Source: Salinicola acroporae
Lineage (GTDB): Bacteria > Pseudomonadota > Gammaproteobacteria > Pseudomonadales > Halomonadaceae
Direction of reading: 5' to 3'
Assembly: GCF_003206615.1 (NCBI RefSeq)
Contig: NZ_PZJW01000004.1
Location: 186,001-250,000 of the forward strand
Length of the DNA stretch: 64,000 nucleotides
Shown: positions 40,537 through 48,114 of the stretch, piece after piece
Numbering within the stretch: the stretch's first letter is position 1
Layout: the number at the start of each line of letters is the position of its first letter
Made by a program: the position numbers and the translations under genes
Notes under the pieces: generated by a model
What the model was told of the DNA's origin: nothing
What the model saw: only the letters and a program-made list of their open reading frames with translations
The model's database searches: none

Positions 40537-41169
40537 TTACTCACTATCGAACAGGTCTAAATCTAGACCTTGTCGGGAAATTTCCTTACGGGCCTGGGGC
40601 TGAAGCAGCTCGCTCTGGGCCACGTCCCCCAGAGCATGGCGCAGAGCCAACCGCCAACCTTTGTAGCCGTCTTTGACGCCGCCTGTGCTCATGGCGGTCA
40701 TGCCGAATAGCCACCAGCGCTCCTCCGGCCGCAAGGCGAGCCAGTTGCGCACGGCCACAGGGATCTTGTCCATATCCATCCCTTCCACCGCCCATGCCAG
40801 TACGCAGAGCTCCTTGCCCAGCAGACGATCCACCGGGTTTTCCCCCGCCTTCCAAGCGGATGCCTTGAGGTTATGTGTTTTAAGCCGGGCGTTGAAGGCG
40901 CGTTGTACTTCGGCACGGATGGCGGTCCAGCGCGGACGTTCCAGCAGCACACGATCAATCACTGCGAGTTCCGCGCTCTGGGTTTGTAGCCCCAGGTATT
41001 CGCTGATTTGTACCCGGCCGGTGTTGGCTTTGGGGATAATGACCTTAAAGTGGTGCGGGTCGGAGGTGGCGGGCACGCCGAAACCCAGCGTCTGGGGTGA
41101 TCCCTGACGCCGGGTTTTGTCGTTGCTCGGTCTGCCATGAGGGCTGCGACTGGCGCGCGCTGTGGGCAT
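40537..41169 (-). CDS. DUF3780 family protein
   Basis: This is a 210-residue protein of unknown function found with DUF499 and DUF1156 genes. The N-terminal 30 residues are basic and disordered (RASRSPHGRPSNDKTRRQ); the rest is compact with AEVQRAFNARLKTHNLKA, DRLLGKELCVLAWAVEGM and LALRPEERWWLFGMTAMSTG. No catalytic motif is recognised. ATG 41169 is preceded by AGGAGG; an earlier ATG (41193) would overlap the DUF499 gene. Tight packing (4 bases after DUF499, 3 before the methyltransferase) implies a stoichiometric partner, perhaps an adaptor. Confidence 0.82.
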   Translation of the reverse strand: MPTARASRSPHGRPSNDKTRRQGSPQTLGFGVPATSDPHHFKVIIPKANTGRVQISEYLGLQTQSAELAVIDRVLLERPRWTAIRAEVQRAFNARLKTHNLKASAWKAGENPVDRLLGKELCVLAWAVEGMDMDKIPVAVRNWLALRPEERWWLFGMTAMSTGGVKDGYKGWRLALRHALGDVAQSELLQPQARKEISRQGLDLDLFDSE

Positions 41170-41173
41170 TGTG

Positions 41174-44100
41174 CTATTCCTCCTGGGCGACATCGCCTGG
41201 ACGCAGTTCCATGCCGGCTATCTTGGCGAACTCCTTGGCCTCGAAGCCGCTTTCGAACTGGATACCATCCGAGACCGTAATGGCCACCGGTGCTTGGTCC
41301 TCCTTCAGCACGCCTCTCATACTGTTGACGGTGCCTTCGATCATAGCGGCCGTGATCTCCCGCTCCTGGAAGCGTACGGTCACGGTATTTTCACCTTCCC
41401 CGATCTCAATCCGTACTCCCTTGAACTGGGTACCCGCTTGGTCCCGGAAACGATTGATAACCCCAAAAACACGGTCTGTCGTATCCAGGGCTACACGTTT
41501 CCCGCTACCCAGACGCGCTGGCTTGGTGTCGTCGATCTGGACCCGCTTGTCACCGCTGGCGGGAATCTGGAAATCGGCGTTTTTTGTCGCCTCGCCGGCT
41601 TTGGCGTGGACCAGTAGTCGCGCCGCCTGGGGGCCGATTTCGAAAGGCTCCTCGTAGAACTTGCCGTCCTTGGGATTGGAGCCATCGAGGGTGTAGTGCA
41701 TCTCGGCGATGGGGGTGCACTGCAGAGTAACAGTACGTTTATCGCCAGCGGGGGACAGCTGATGGCGAATTTTCAAATCCGCCAACCAGCGCGCCGGTGT
41801 GCCGACGTCATATTTGCCGGTGGGGTCTTTGACCAAAAAATAGAGCGTGCCCTCGGCGGTGTGGAGGTTTTCCAAGTCATCCACCTGCGGGTCGCTTTCG
41901 GAAAAGTCGGGCTTGGTGGAGTAATACACCACCGGGCTTTCGCCTGCGTGGCGTGGCGTCAGGCTGAGGATGGATTCCCCCGTCTCAGGGAGGGTGCTCA
42001 CAAGAGAAACGTTGACGCTGGTTTTCTCTTTTGGGAAGGGGCCTTTCTCGATGTAGCCATCTTCGCCCAACCGCCAGCGACCTTGCTTGAGAGCCTCCGC
42101 TTTAAGGGTGTCCATACCACTAGCACCCGGCATACATGGCCAGGCAGGATTACTTTTTGCACGAGAAACTACGTCCTTCCACGGAGTACGACGGTTTTCC
42201 TTGCCCGCAGGCCAGAGGTATTCCTCGGCCATGGCAAAGTACTGGCTAAAGTCTTCGGTCAGGTCCATCGCCAGCTTGTAGTTGGCGCGCGGGCTCGCTA
42301 GCAGGGATTCAATTTGTGCTTCGGCGGATTGGTCGCCTTCGCCCAGTTTTAAGCCGTTATCAATGGTGACGGGCGCCAGAAACTCGCGACCGTCAATCTC
42401 GTCGACGCTGGGGAAATAAACGCGGTTGTAAGCCGCGGAGAGCGCCTTGTTGAATCGATCCTCGGCCTCTTCCATACGATCGCGGGCTTCTTCGTACAGG
42501 GTGTCTCCCGGTTTGAGCCGCTTATTGATCTGCTCGATGGCGTAGAGCTCACGCAAGCGGTCCTCGACGGCATCGGTGAGATGGCTGTCCTGCCCGGTGA
42601 GTACCAGCAAGTTGTTTTTCTCCTGCTGATAGTCGAAGAAGTTTTGCAGCTCGCTGGGCGGCACCTTGCCATCTGGCTTGATGACGATCAGCACGCGAGG
42701 GCCGCTCAGTTTTAGTTCGTCCAGCTGTGGTAGCACCTGTACGTCCTGATAGGCCTTCTTGCGCATCGGCTGCAGAATGCCGATCAGCCGATTGATCAGC
42801 GCCTGATCGATTTTGGGCTGAGGCACCTCTTTGGCGTTGCGCTCGATCTGGCGCGAGAGGTTCTCAGTCTCTTTAATGAATAGCCGCTGTTCTTCACGAT
42901 GCAGGTACCATGCCTGTTCCCGTAGCCGCTGCAAGGCGTCGAGAAAGGCGTCCGCTTTGCGGTTTGGCGCAGCCAGAAACTCGATGACCTCGCTTTCGGA
43001 TAGTCCGATGCGTCCGCCTACTGCGCGAGACAGGGACGATGCCAGCAGCAAAGTCATGACTTGCTGCGCCGCATCTTCCCCGAGCTCGTTATCAATCATT
43101 TCTGCGATCGAGTCGCCATCATCGGCAATATCATGAGTGATCGCAGGTATCAGGTTAGGAGCGATGCGCTCGATTTCATCTTTGACTTGAGCGTCGTTGA
43201 AGTCGAGGTGCTGGGTGCCCACCAGGAACACATCATCGGTCTCCCGCTGATCGACACTCTTGAGCAGTCGTGCAGTGAACTGCATCAGACCGCGGGTCTG
43301 GCGGAAGCCTTCATTTTCTTTGAATAGGGCGACCAGGTGCTTGAACGAGGGGTGGAAGGGGTAAGTTTCTCGCACCTGCTCGGCGATTTGTTCGATACTG
43401 GCCGCGACGATATAGCCGCCATCCTCGGCCTTCTTGACTTGCTGTGCATATTCTTCCGCAATTTCCGCAATGGTGCCTTCATCGGGGAGCTCGTCGATCA
43501 GGCGCTTCTTGAGGATCTCGTAGATTTCATTGCCGGCCAGCTGCACCGGCGTGATGGTCATGGCCTGGCGGCGAGCTTCCTGCTGGAGATTGTCTACGGC
43601 TTCGGCCAGTGCCTTGGTCTGTGCCTTGTAGCTGCCGGAAAGGTTGGCGATGACGATACAGCAGTTCGGCAGCTCCAGGGCGGCGCTCATCAGTGCACTC
43701 AAGCTATAGACCGCCATATCTGCCAGAGTGCCGTTGCCGAACATCTGGGTTGAGGCATTTTGTAGGTAGGGCGGAAGCTCATCGAGAAGGATCAAGGTGG
43801 GCTGGTTGCCGATGATTTCCTTCCACATGCGCTGGTCCACGGCCTTGGGGCCATTGACCCAGTAGGGCTTGATCGCTTCCTCTTCACCAAGCTGGGACGC
43901 AATTTCACCCCAGATGTAGTTGTCCGGATTGTTTCGGCCATTGAAAGCAGCGATGCGTGCGTTGCCGAACTCGACGCGTTCATTCAGCTCCGCCGGCAAG
44001 ACCTCGGGGCGCAGGTGTGCATGCCTAGCCAGCAAACCGAGGGCGATCATCATATGGGTTTTACCGCCACCCATGGCCTGGGTGAGTTCGAACACCGCCT

Positions 44101-44299
44101 GATCGGACTTGCCGGATAGGCGGAGCATGCCCTCGCGGAACAGTTGTTCCATGCCGTGAGTGATGAAGTTTCTGGAGAAGAATTCGCGACCATCCCCGGC
44201 GTCGTTAATCAGGTCCGTCAGGTTCTCGATCCCGGAACTCATCCGATAATCCTGAATGACCGGATTAAAGCGGCAGGCCTGTTTAACTGTCTTGATCAT
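41174..44299 (-). CDS. DUF499 family ATPase
   Basis: This is a 1041-residue P-loop ATPase. The Walker A variant is TQAMGGGKTHMM (K80-T81), the usual form for DUF499 although it lacks the canonical first Gly, and Walker B is LILLDELPPYL (D173-E174). Long helical regions follow, and the C-terminal about 300 residues are beta-rich with LTPRHAGESPVVYYST and CTPIAEMHYTLDGSNPKDG, probably a chitobiase-like or Ig-like module. It is the likely motor or sensor of the methylase-helicase system. The start overlaps the stop of the upstream RHH gene (ATGA), so the two are coupled. Confidence 0.87.
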   Translation of the reverse strand: MIKTVKQACRFNPVIQDYRMSSGIENLTDLINDAGDGREFFSRNFITHGMEQLFREGMLRLSGKSDQAVFELTQAMGGGKTHMMIALGLLARHAHLRPEVLPAELNERVEFGNARIAAFNGRNNPDNYIWGEIASQLGEEEAIKPYWVNGPKAVDQRMWKEIIGNQPTLILLDELPPYLQNASTQMFGNGTLADMAVYSLSALMSAALELPNCCIVIANLSGSYKAQTKALAEAVDNLQQEARRQAMTITPVQLAGNEIYEILKKRLIDELPDEGTIAEIAEEYAQQVKKAEDGGYIVAASIEQIAEQVRETYPFHPSFKHLVALFKENEGFRQTRGLMQFTARLLKSVDQRETDDVFLVGTQHLDFNDAQVKDEIERIAPNLIPAITHDIADDGDSIAEMIDNELGEDAAQQVMTLLLASSLSRAVGGRIGLSESEVIEFLAAPNRKADAFLDALQRLREQAWYLHREEQRLFIKETENLSRQIERNAKEVPQPKIDQALINRLIGILQPMRKKAYQDVQVLPQLDELKLSGPRVLIVIKPDGKVPPSELQNFFDYQQEKNNLLVLTGQDSHLTDAVEDRLRELYAIEQINKRLKPGDTLYEEARDRMEEAEDRFNKALSAAYNRVYFPSVDEIDGREFLAPVTIDNGLKLGEGDQSAEAQIESLLASPRANYKLAMDLTEDFSQYFAMAEEYLWPAGKENRRTPWKDVVSRAKSNPAWPCMPGASGMDTLKAEALKQGRWRLGEDGYIEKGPFPKEKTSVNVSLVSTLPETGESILSLTPRHAGESPVVYYSTKPDFSESDPQVDDLENLHTAEGTLYFLVKDPTGKYDVGTPARWLADLKIRHQLSPAGDKRTVTLQCTPIAEMHYTLDGSNPKDGKFYEEPFEIGPQAARLLVHAKAGEATKNADFQIPASGDKRVQIDDTKPARLGSGKRVALDTTDRVFGVINRFRDQAGTQFKGVRIEIGEGENTVTVRFQEREITAAMIEGTVNSMRGVLKEDQAPVAITVSDGIQFESGFEAKEFAKIAGMELRPGDVAQEE

Positions 44300-44493
44300 G
44301 CTGAATGCTCCCCACTGTTGTCGGTCTCTCCAGGGCTTTCGACGGTGATACCATGCCGCTCGCAGTAATCCCGAATCAGCACTTCCACCATGTTGGCGAT
44401 GGAGCGGTGTTCCTGGTGAGCAGCGATGCGCAAAGCCTCCTTCAGACTTGGGTCGATTCGAAAGGTCAGCGTTGCGGTTTTAGTAGTGGCCAT
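44296..44493 (-). CDS. Small ribbon-helix-helix protein heading the defence operon
   Basis: This is a 65-residue protein with an RHH pattern: beta strand TATLTFRIDPSLKEALRIAA, then helix HRSIANMVEVLIRDYCERHG, as in Arc/CopG/CTM1-type repressors. The open frame reaches further up, but ATG 44493 has GGAGAGGGAT directly before it. It is the first gene of the operon and overlaps DUF499 by four bases. Autoregulation of the operon is the simplest role; a structural part in the complex is the alternative. A toxin partner is absent. Confidence 0.8.
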   Translation of the reverse strand: MATTKTATLTFRIDPSLKEALRIAAHQEHRSIANMVEVLIRDYCERHGITVESPGETDNSGEHSA

Positions 44494-44526
44494 ATCCCTC
44501 TCCAGGAGACCCTGCAAATGTACTGC

Positions 44527-44555
44527 AATATACTTTATCGGAGTGCCCAGCACAA
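44527..44555 (-). promoter_or_regulatory. Promoter of the RHH-DUF499-DUF3780-MTase-helicase operon
   Basis: On the minus strand TTGTGC (44555-44550) and TATATT (44532-44527) are spaced exactly 17 bases, about 35 bases upstream of the RHH start. The -10 matches five of six positions. On the plus strand GCAAATGTACT and GCAATATACT overlap the -10 and the start region in tandem, which could be operator half-sites for the RHH protein. Confidence 0.55.
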
Positions 44556-45118
44556 TCGGAAGGCAATGAGGGCTGCACCTGAAGGTACTTTGTAAACAAG
44601 TGCTTGGAGAGTTGGGGAGGGTGTGCATCAGCAGCGCCTTAACAGCCTTGGCTGTGTATTAACCACTCTGCGTGATGTCCTCCCCCGAGTGCCTTAACGG
44701 GGCGAGCCCCAAGTGCGGCTATATCTGCTGACTATACTAGGGTGATCGCTACCATCTGAAACCTCGCGTCTAGGGTGCGTGGACCTATGAACGCTCATCT
44801 GTAAAAAGATAGCAAGATCATTGCCTTGTGGTCCCCGGGCCAGAGCAGGTGGGGCGACGGATAGGGCTGAGGGCGCGAGCCCTGTTTCCTTCGCCCAACC
44901 AGTTTCCTAATCACACCTTTCGCTAGATGTGTAGATAAGTAATTGGTTATAAATTTTTTGGCATTCTCTGGTCACCAACTTCGCCCATTTCGGCCGATGA
45001 GGGTGCCGGAGAATATCCGGCTGGAGAGAGCGGATTCTGATGCTGGATACGTTGGGTGGCCATTCTGTGCAGTCTGAGACGGTTCCTGAAGCCCGAGCAG
45101 ATACGCAGTCCCAGAAAT
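44556..45118. other. Gene-poor junction between defence operon and ssrA
   Basis: About 560 bases hold no gene that I can support, although short open frames exist on the minus strand (to 44907). No integrase, transposase motif or att duplication was recognised. This is the side of ssrA where an integrase would be expected, so the stretch may be the worn end of an element. Confidence 0.4.
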
Positions 45119-45148
45119 GAAAAACCCCAACCGAGAAGGGTTGGGGTT
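45119..45148 (-). terminator. ssrA terminator
   Basis: On the minus strand AACCCCAACC-CTTCTC-GGTTGGGGTT forms a 10-bp perfect stem and ends in TTTTTC, seven bases past the tmRNA 3' end. It is intact, so any integration happened beyond it or restored it. Confidence 0.88.
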
Positions 45149-45155
45149 TGGGTAT

Positions 45156-45535
45156 TGGTGGAGGCGGGGGGAATTGAACCCCCGTCCGCCGGCACTCGCC
45201 CATCAGCTCTACATGCTTAGTTCCGTCTTTTGATTTAACTCAGTGCACTCCGACGGGCAGGATGGCACCTTGCGATCTCTCTAAGGTTTAACGAATGTCA
45301 GGAGAGCGCTGACATCCGCGGTCCCATCAGCTTTAGCTCGTATCCCCGCCGCGATGAATGGGCACATCGCTTTGGGGCCAGGCTAACAACTAGCAGTTTT
45401 TACGCTGCCAGTGCGCCTTGAGCGTAGTTTTCGTCGTTTGCGACTATTCAATTGCAACGTTGGATTTACGAGATACGTTACACTCTCGGCATGCACCTCA
45501 GGGATTGTCACCGGCGTCGAAGCCATGTCGCCCCC
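45156..45535 (-). ncRNA. ssrA: Transfer-messenger RNA (tmRNA)
   Basis: This is a tmRNA of about 380 nt that rescues stalled ribosomes with SmpB. Read on the minus strand, the 5' end is GGGGGCGACATGGCTTCGACG and the 3' end pairs as GGCGGGGGTTCAATTCCCCC followed by GCCTCCACCA, giving the tRNA-Ala-like acceptor and T arm with encoded CCA. The tag frame lies inside. The gene lies 76 bases downstream of smpB on the same strand. The 3' end faces the accessory island, consistent with ssrA as an integration target. Confidence 0.95.
45400..45441 (-). other. tmRNA proteolysis tag reading frame
   Basis: The resume codon region reads GCA AAC GAC GAA AAC TAC and so on, encoding ANDENYAQGALAA followed by TAA. 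It ends in the ALAA degron recognised by ClpXP-type proteases. E. coli uses ANDENYALAA; the insertion of three residues before ALAA is within known variation. Confidence 0.9.
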
Positions 45536-45611
45536 TTACAACTCGTACAGTCTAACAGATGGCGACGAGCCCACGCCATATCAAGTGCTGTCTCAAGTAT
45601 TTAGCGTCGTT

Positions 45612-46091
45612 TCAGGCATGGTCCCTCATGACCCGGGCCTTCTCGCGGTTCCAGTCGCGCTCTTTCTCGGTGGCGCGCTTGTCGTGCAATTGCTTGCCGC
45701 GCACCAAGGCCAGCTCGCACTTGACCAGATTCTGCTTCCAGTAGAGCTTGAGCGGCACACAGGTGTGCCCCTTCTCCTGGGTTCTGGAGAATATTCTGGC
45801 GATCTCCTTGCGATGCAAGAGCAGCTTGCGCGTCCGGGTCGGGTCCGCAAGCACGTGAGTGCTGGCCGTGTTGAGCGGCATGATATGACTGCCCAGCAGC
45901 CACGCTTCGCCGTTCTTGACCAGAATGTAGGTGTCGGTCAACTGGGCCTTGCCTGCGCGAAGGCTCTTCACCTCCCAGCCAGCCAGTGAAAGGCCTGCCT
46001 CGAAGGTCTCGTCGATGTGATATTCGAACCGAGCCTTCTTGTTCTGGGCGATCGTGTTGCTGCTAGGCGCGTTGCCTTTTTTCTTACCCAT
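45612..46091 (-). CDS. smpB: SsrA-binding protein SmpB
   Basis: This is the RNA-binding partner of tmRNA in trans-translation (159 residues). The OB-fold core is visible with [20 protein letters not shown] and [20 protein letters not shown], and the basic C-terminal tail [18 protein letters not shown] mimics the codon-anticodon helix. The ATG at 46091 has AAGAGGTGTC before it, while the open frame begins 51 bases earlier. It lies directly upstream of ssrA and is divergent from ratA. Confidence 0.96.
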   Translation of the reverse strand: MGKKKGNAPSSNTIAQNKKARFEYHIDETFEAGLSLAGWEVKSLRAGKAQLTDTYILVKNGEAWLLGSHIMPLNTASTHVLADPTRTRKLLLHRKEIARIFSRTQEKGHTCVPLKLYWKQNLVKCELALVRGKQLHDKRATEKERDWNREKARVMRDHA

Positions 46092-46315
46092 GACACCTCT
46101 TTGCGGCGTTATCCGGTATGCCCCACTGCCGATGCATTCCATGACCTGCGGTCCGGCGCGCCGTGCGCTATGTTCATCACATCATGCGCCGCGAGGGTTC
46201 ATGCGCAAGGCATCGTGTGAAGTCTAGTTATGAGGGCAGCCGTGATACCATTCAAGCCATTGAAAACGATGCCCCATGATACGCATGTCGTGGCGATAAA
46301 TCAGTGGAGACCCCT

Positions 46316-46750
46316 ATGCCCAGCGTGAATCGGTCCGCATTCGTTCGGCATACACCGGAACAGATGTTTGAGCTGGTCAATGATTTCGAGCGTTATCCCG
46401 AATTTCTGCCCGGATGTCGACGGGCCAGCATCGTCGAGCAGGGAGACGGCTATCTGATTGGTCGAATGACGTTGGCCAAGGGCGGCGTGGAGCAGAGCGT
46501 GACGACACGCAACGACCTCGAGCGGCCCCAGCGAATCGATCTGTCGCTCGTCGATGGCCCGTTCAAGCGGCTGAGCGGACAGTGGCATTTTCGCGCCATG
46601 GGAGAAGACGCCTGCAAGATCGAACTCGAGATGAGTTTCGAATTCAGCAATCGCCTGCTGGGCATGGCGTTCGGCCGACTGTTCCAACAGGTAGCGGGCC
46701 AGTTGGTCGACGCCTTCACGCGCCGCGCCGACCAGGTCTACGGACGCTAG
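46316..46750 (+). CDS. ratA: RatA-like ubiquinone-binding/START family protein
   Basis: This is a 144-residue COQ10/START-domain protein beginning MPSVNRSAFVRHTPEQMF with FERYPEFLPGC. Homologues bind quinone. E. coli RatA was described as a toxin blocking 70S assembly, though the respiratory role is better conserved. The start chosen is ATG 46316 with TGGAG before it; GTG at 46304 is an alternative. It is followed six bases later by ratB, and the smpB/ratAB arrangement is common. Confidence 0.9.
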   Translation: MPSVNRSAFVRHTPEQMFELVNDFERYPEFLPGCRRASIVEQGDGYLIGRMTLAKGGVEQSVTTRNDLERPQRIDLSLVDGPFKRLSGQWHFRAMGEDACKIELEMSFEFSNRLLGMAFGRLFQQVAGQLVDAFTRRADQVYGR

Positions 46751-46755
46751 CGGTT

Positions 46756-47055
46756 ATGCCGATGGGTGCTATCGAAGTCGCCTTCGCCACGCCCGCCTAC
46801 CAGGCAATCGTGCGCTTGACGCTCGAGCCCGGCATCAACGCCCGGCAGGCTGTCATGCTGGCGGAACTGCCGAGCCGACACCCGAGTTGGGCGGAGATCG
46901 ATTTCACCCAGGCACCGTTGGGGATCTTCGGCGAGCGTCTGACCTCTCCGGAGACGTACCAGCCGATGGCTGGCGATCGCATCGAAGTCTACCGGCCACT
47001 GGAACTCGATCCCAAGCAGGCCCGGCGTGAACGGGTAGCCAACGCCTCGCGTTGA
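46756..47055 (+). CDS. ratB: RatB/RnfH family protein (UPF0125)
   Basis: This is a 99-residue ubiquitin-like-fold protein starting IEVAFATPAYQAIVRLTL, with the family stretch GIFGERLTSPETYQPMAGDRIEVYRPL. Its biochemical function is unknown. It is encoded immediately after ratA. A second ATG two codons in (46762) is equally possible. Confidence 0.88.
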   Translation: MPMGAIEVAFATPAYQAIVRLTLEPGINARQAVMLAELPSRHPSWAEIDFTQAPLGIFGERLTSPETYQPMAGDRIEVYRPLELDPKQARRERVANASR

Positions 47056-47086
47056 ACTGCCCACCCGGCCGTGAGCTAGGCGGGGT

Positions 47087-47509
47087 CTAGATGCCGCTGG
47101 GGCCGATCTGCGGAACCGACGTGCCCTCGCCGGCGCCTTCTACGGCAGGTCCGGGCCCGCCGTCCTGATTCAGTTCGACATCCGAGTCCATGTCGCCGGA
47201 TTTGGCGATGTCGACCAACTGGTCGTCCTGGAAAGTCAGTGTCAGGCGCTTTTCCACCGTACCGCCGTAAGCTTTGTCGAGATAGAAGACGTAATCCCAC
47301 TGGTCCGATGAGAAGGGCGCTTCCATCAGCGGCGTGCCCATGATGTAGGCCACCTGCGAACGGCTCATGCCGGGATGAAGCTGGGACACCATGTCCTGGG
47401 TGATGAGGTTGCCTTGCGGGATGTCCCTTTTATAGACGCCGAAGTAGCTGCAGCCGGCGATGAGCGAGACTGCAATAAGGAGTACGACCGTTCTGATCAG
47501 ATTTTGCAT
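47087..47509 (-). CDS. bamE: Outer membrane assembly lipoprotein BamE
   Basis: BamE (SmpA/OmlA) is a lipoprotein of the BAM complex that inserts outer-membrane proteins. It has 140 residues. The signal ends in lipobox LIAGC, followed by the BamE domain with GNLITQDMVSQLHPGMSRSQ and YIMGTPLMEAPF. A Gly/Pro/acidic tail of about 35 residues follows the domain. The ATG at 47509 is chosen; the open frame begins 48 bases earlier but would bury the signal peptide. It is divergent from fur across 72 bases, a common arrangement. Confidence 0.93.
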   Translation of the reverse strand: MQNLIRTVVLLIAVSLIAGCSYFGVYKRDIPQGNLITQDMVSQLHPGMSRSQVAYIMGTPLMEAPFSSDQWDYVFYLDKAYGGTVEKRLTLTFQDDQLVDIAKSGDMDSDVELNQDGGPGPAVEGAGEGTSVPQIGPSGI

Positions 47510-47581
47510 TTGAGTCCGTCTTTCACTATCGTTGCGTGGATTGATCATACCCGACACGAGACGCTACTGCGAAGAGCGACC

Positions 47582-48031
47582 ATGGCCGACGAAAACCAAG
47601 AATTGCGTAAGGCGGGGCTGAAGGTCACTCTGCCGCGCGTCAAGATTCTGCAGATCCTCGAAGCGACTCGTATGGAAGAAGAGCTCCACATGAGTGCCGA
47701 GGACGTCTACAAGGCGCTGCTGGAGTCTGGAGAGGATGTCGGGTTGGCCACGGTCTATCGCGTATTGACCCAGTTCGAAGCGGCAGGGCTGGTCGTCCGG
47801 CACAACTTCGACGGCGGGCACGCGGTCTTCGAGATGTCCCAGGAAGAGCACCATGATCACATGGTGGACCTCGAATCCGGCGAGATCGTCGAGTTCTACG
47901 ACGAGGAGATCGAGCGCCGGCAGCGGGAGATCGTCGAAGAGCACGGCTACGAGCTGGTCGAGCACGCGTTGGTACTCTACGTGCGCCCCCGTGGCTCAAA
48001 GGCCACGCGCCAGGATGGCATCAAGAAGTAA
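47582..48031 (+). CDS. fur: Ferric uptake regulator Fur
   Basis: This is a 149-residue iron-responsive repressor. The N-terminal winged helix (KAGLKVTLPRVKILQILE; DVGLATVYRVLTQFEAAG) is followed by the metal and dimer domain with H90, H91, D92 and H93. The protein contains no cysteine at all, so the structural Cys4 zinc site of E. coli Fur is absent; as I recall, Pseudomonas Fur also lacks the CxxC at this place. The ATG at 47582 follows GAAGAGCGACC. It is divergent from bamE and ends before a terminator. Confidence 0.94.
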   Translation: MADENQELRKAGLKVTLPRVKILQILEATRMEEELHMSAEDVYKALLESGEDVGLATVYRVLTQFEAAGLVVRHNFDGGHAVFEMSQEEHHDHMVDLESGEIVEFYDEEIERRQREIVEEHGYELVEHALVLYVRPRGSKATRQDGIKK

Positions 48032-48070
48032 GCCCGCGCAGCGCCCGCTGGAGCGCGACAGAATACCAAG

Positions 48071-48096
48071 ACGCCGACCCTCGGGTCGGCGTTTCT
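48071..48096 (+). terminator. fur terminator
   Basis: ACGCCGACCC-TC-GGGTCGGCGT is a perfect 10-bp stem with a 2-base loop followed by TTCTC. The T-run is short, so efficiency is uncertain. It lies between convergent fur and recN. Confidence 0.7.
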
Positions 48097-48114
48097 CGTC
48101 TGAAGGGCTTTCAA

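Noticed and set aside
31167-44493. DISARM, BREX or classical type I/III restriction-modification
   Set aside because: No PglZ, BrxL, DrmA/B pair, HsdS or Res subunit was found. The DUF499/DUF1156/PLD-helicase set fits a different, Hma-like type better.
44907-45203. Minus-strand open frame running into the tmRNA 3' end
   Set aside because: It covers the ssrA terminator and the acceptor stem, and has no start site context or recognisable protein pattern.
45156-45250. A separate tRNA gene at the GGTTCAATTCCCCC motif
   Set aside because: The T-arm and acceptor belong to tmRNA; the 5' half is at 45535 and there is no anticodon arm between.
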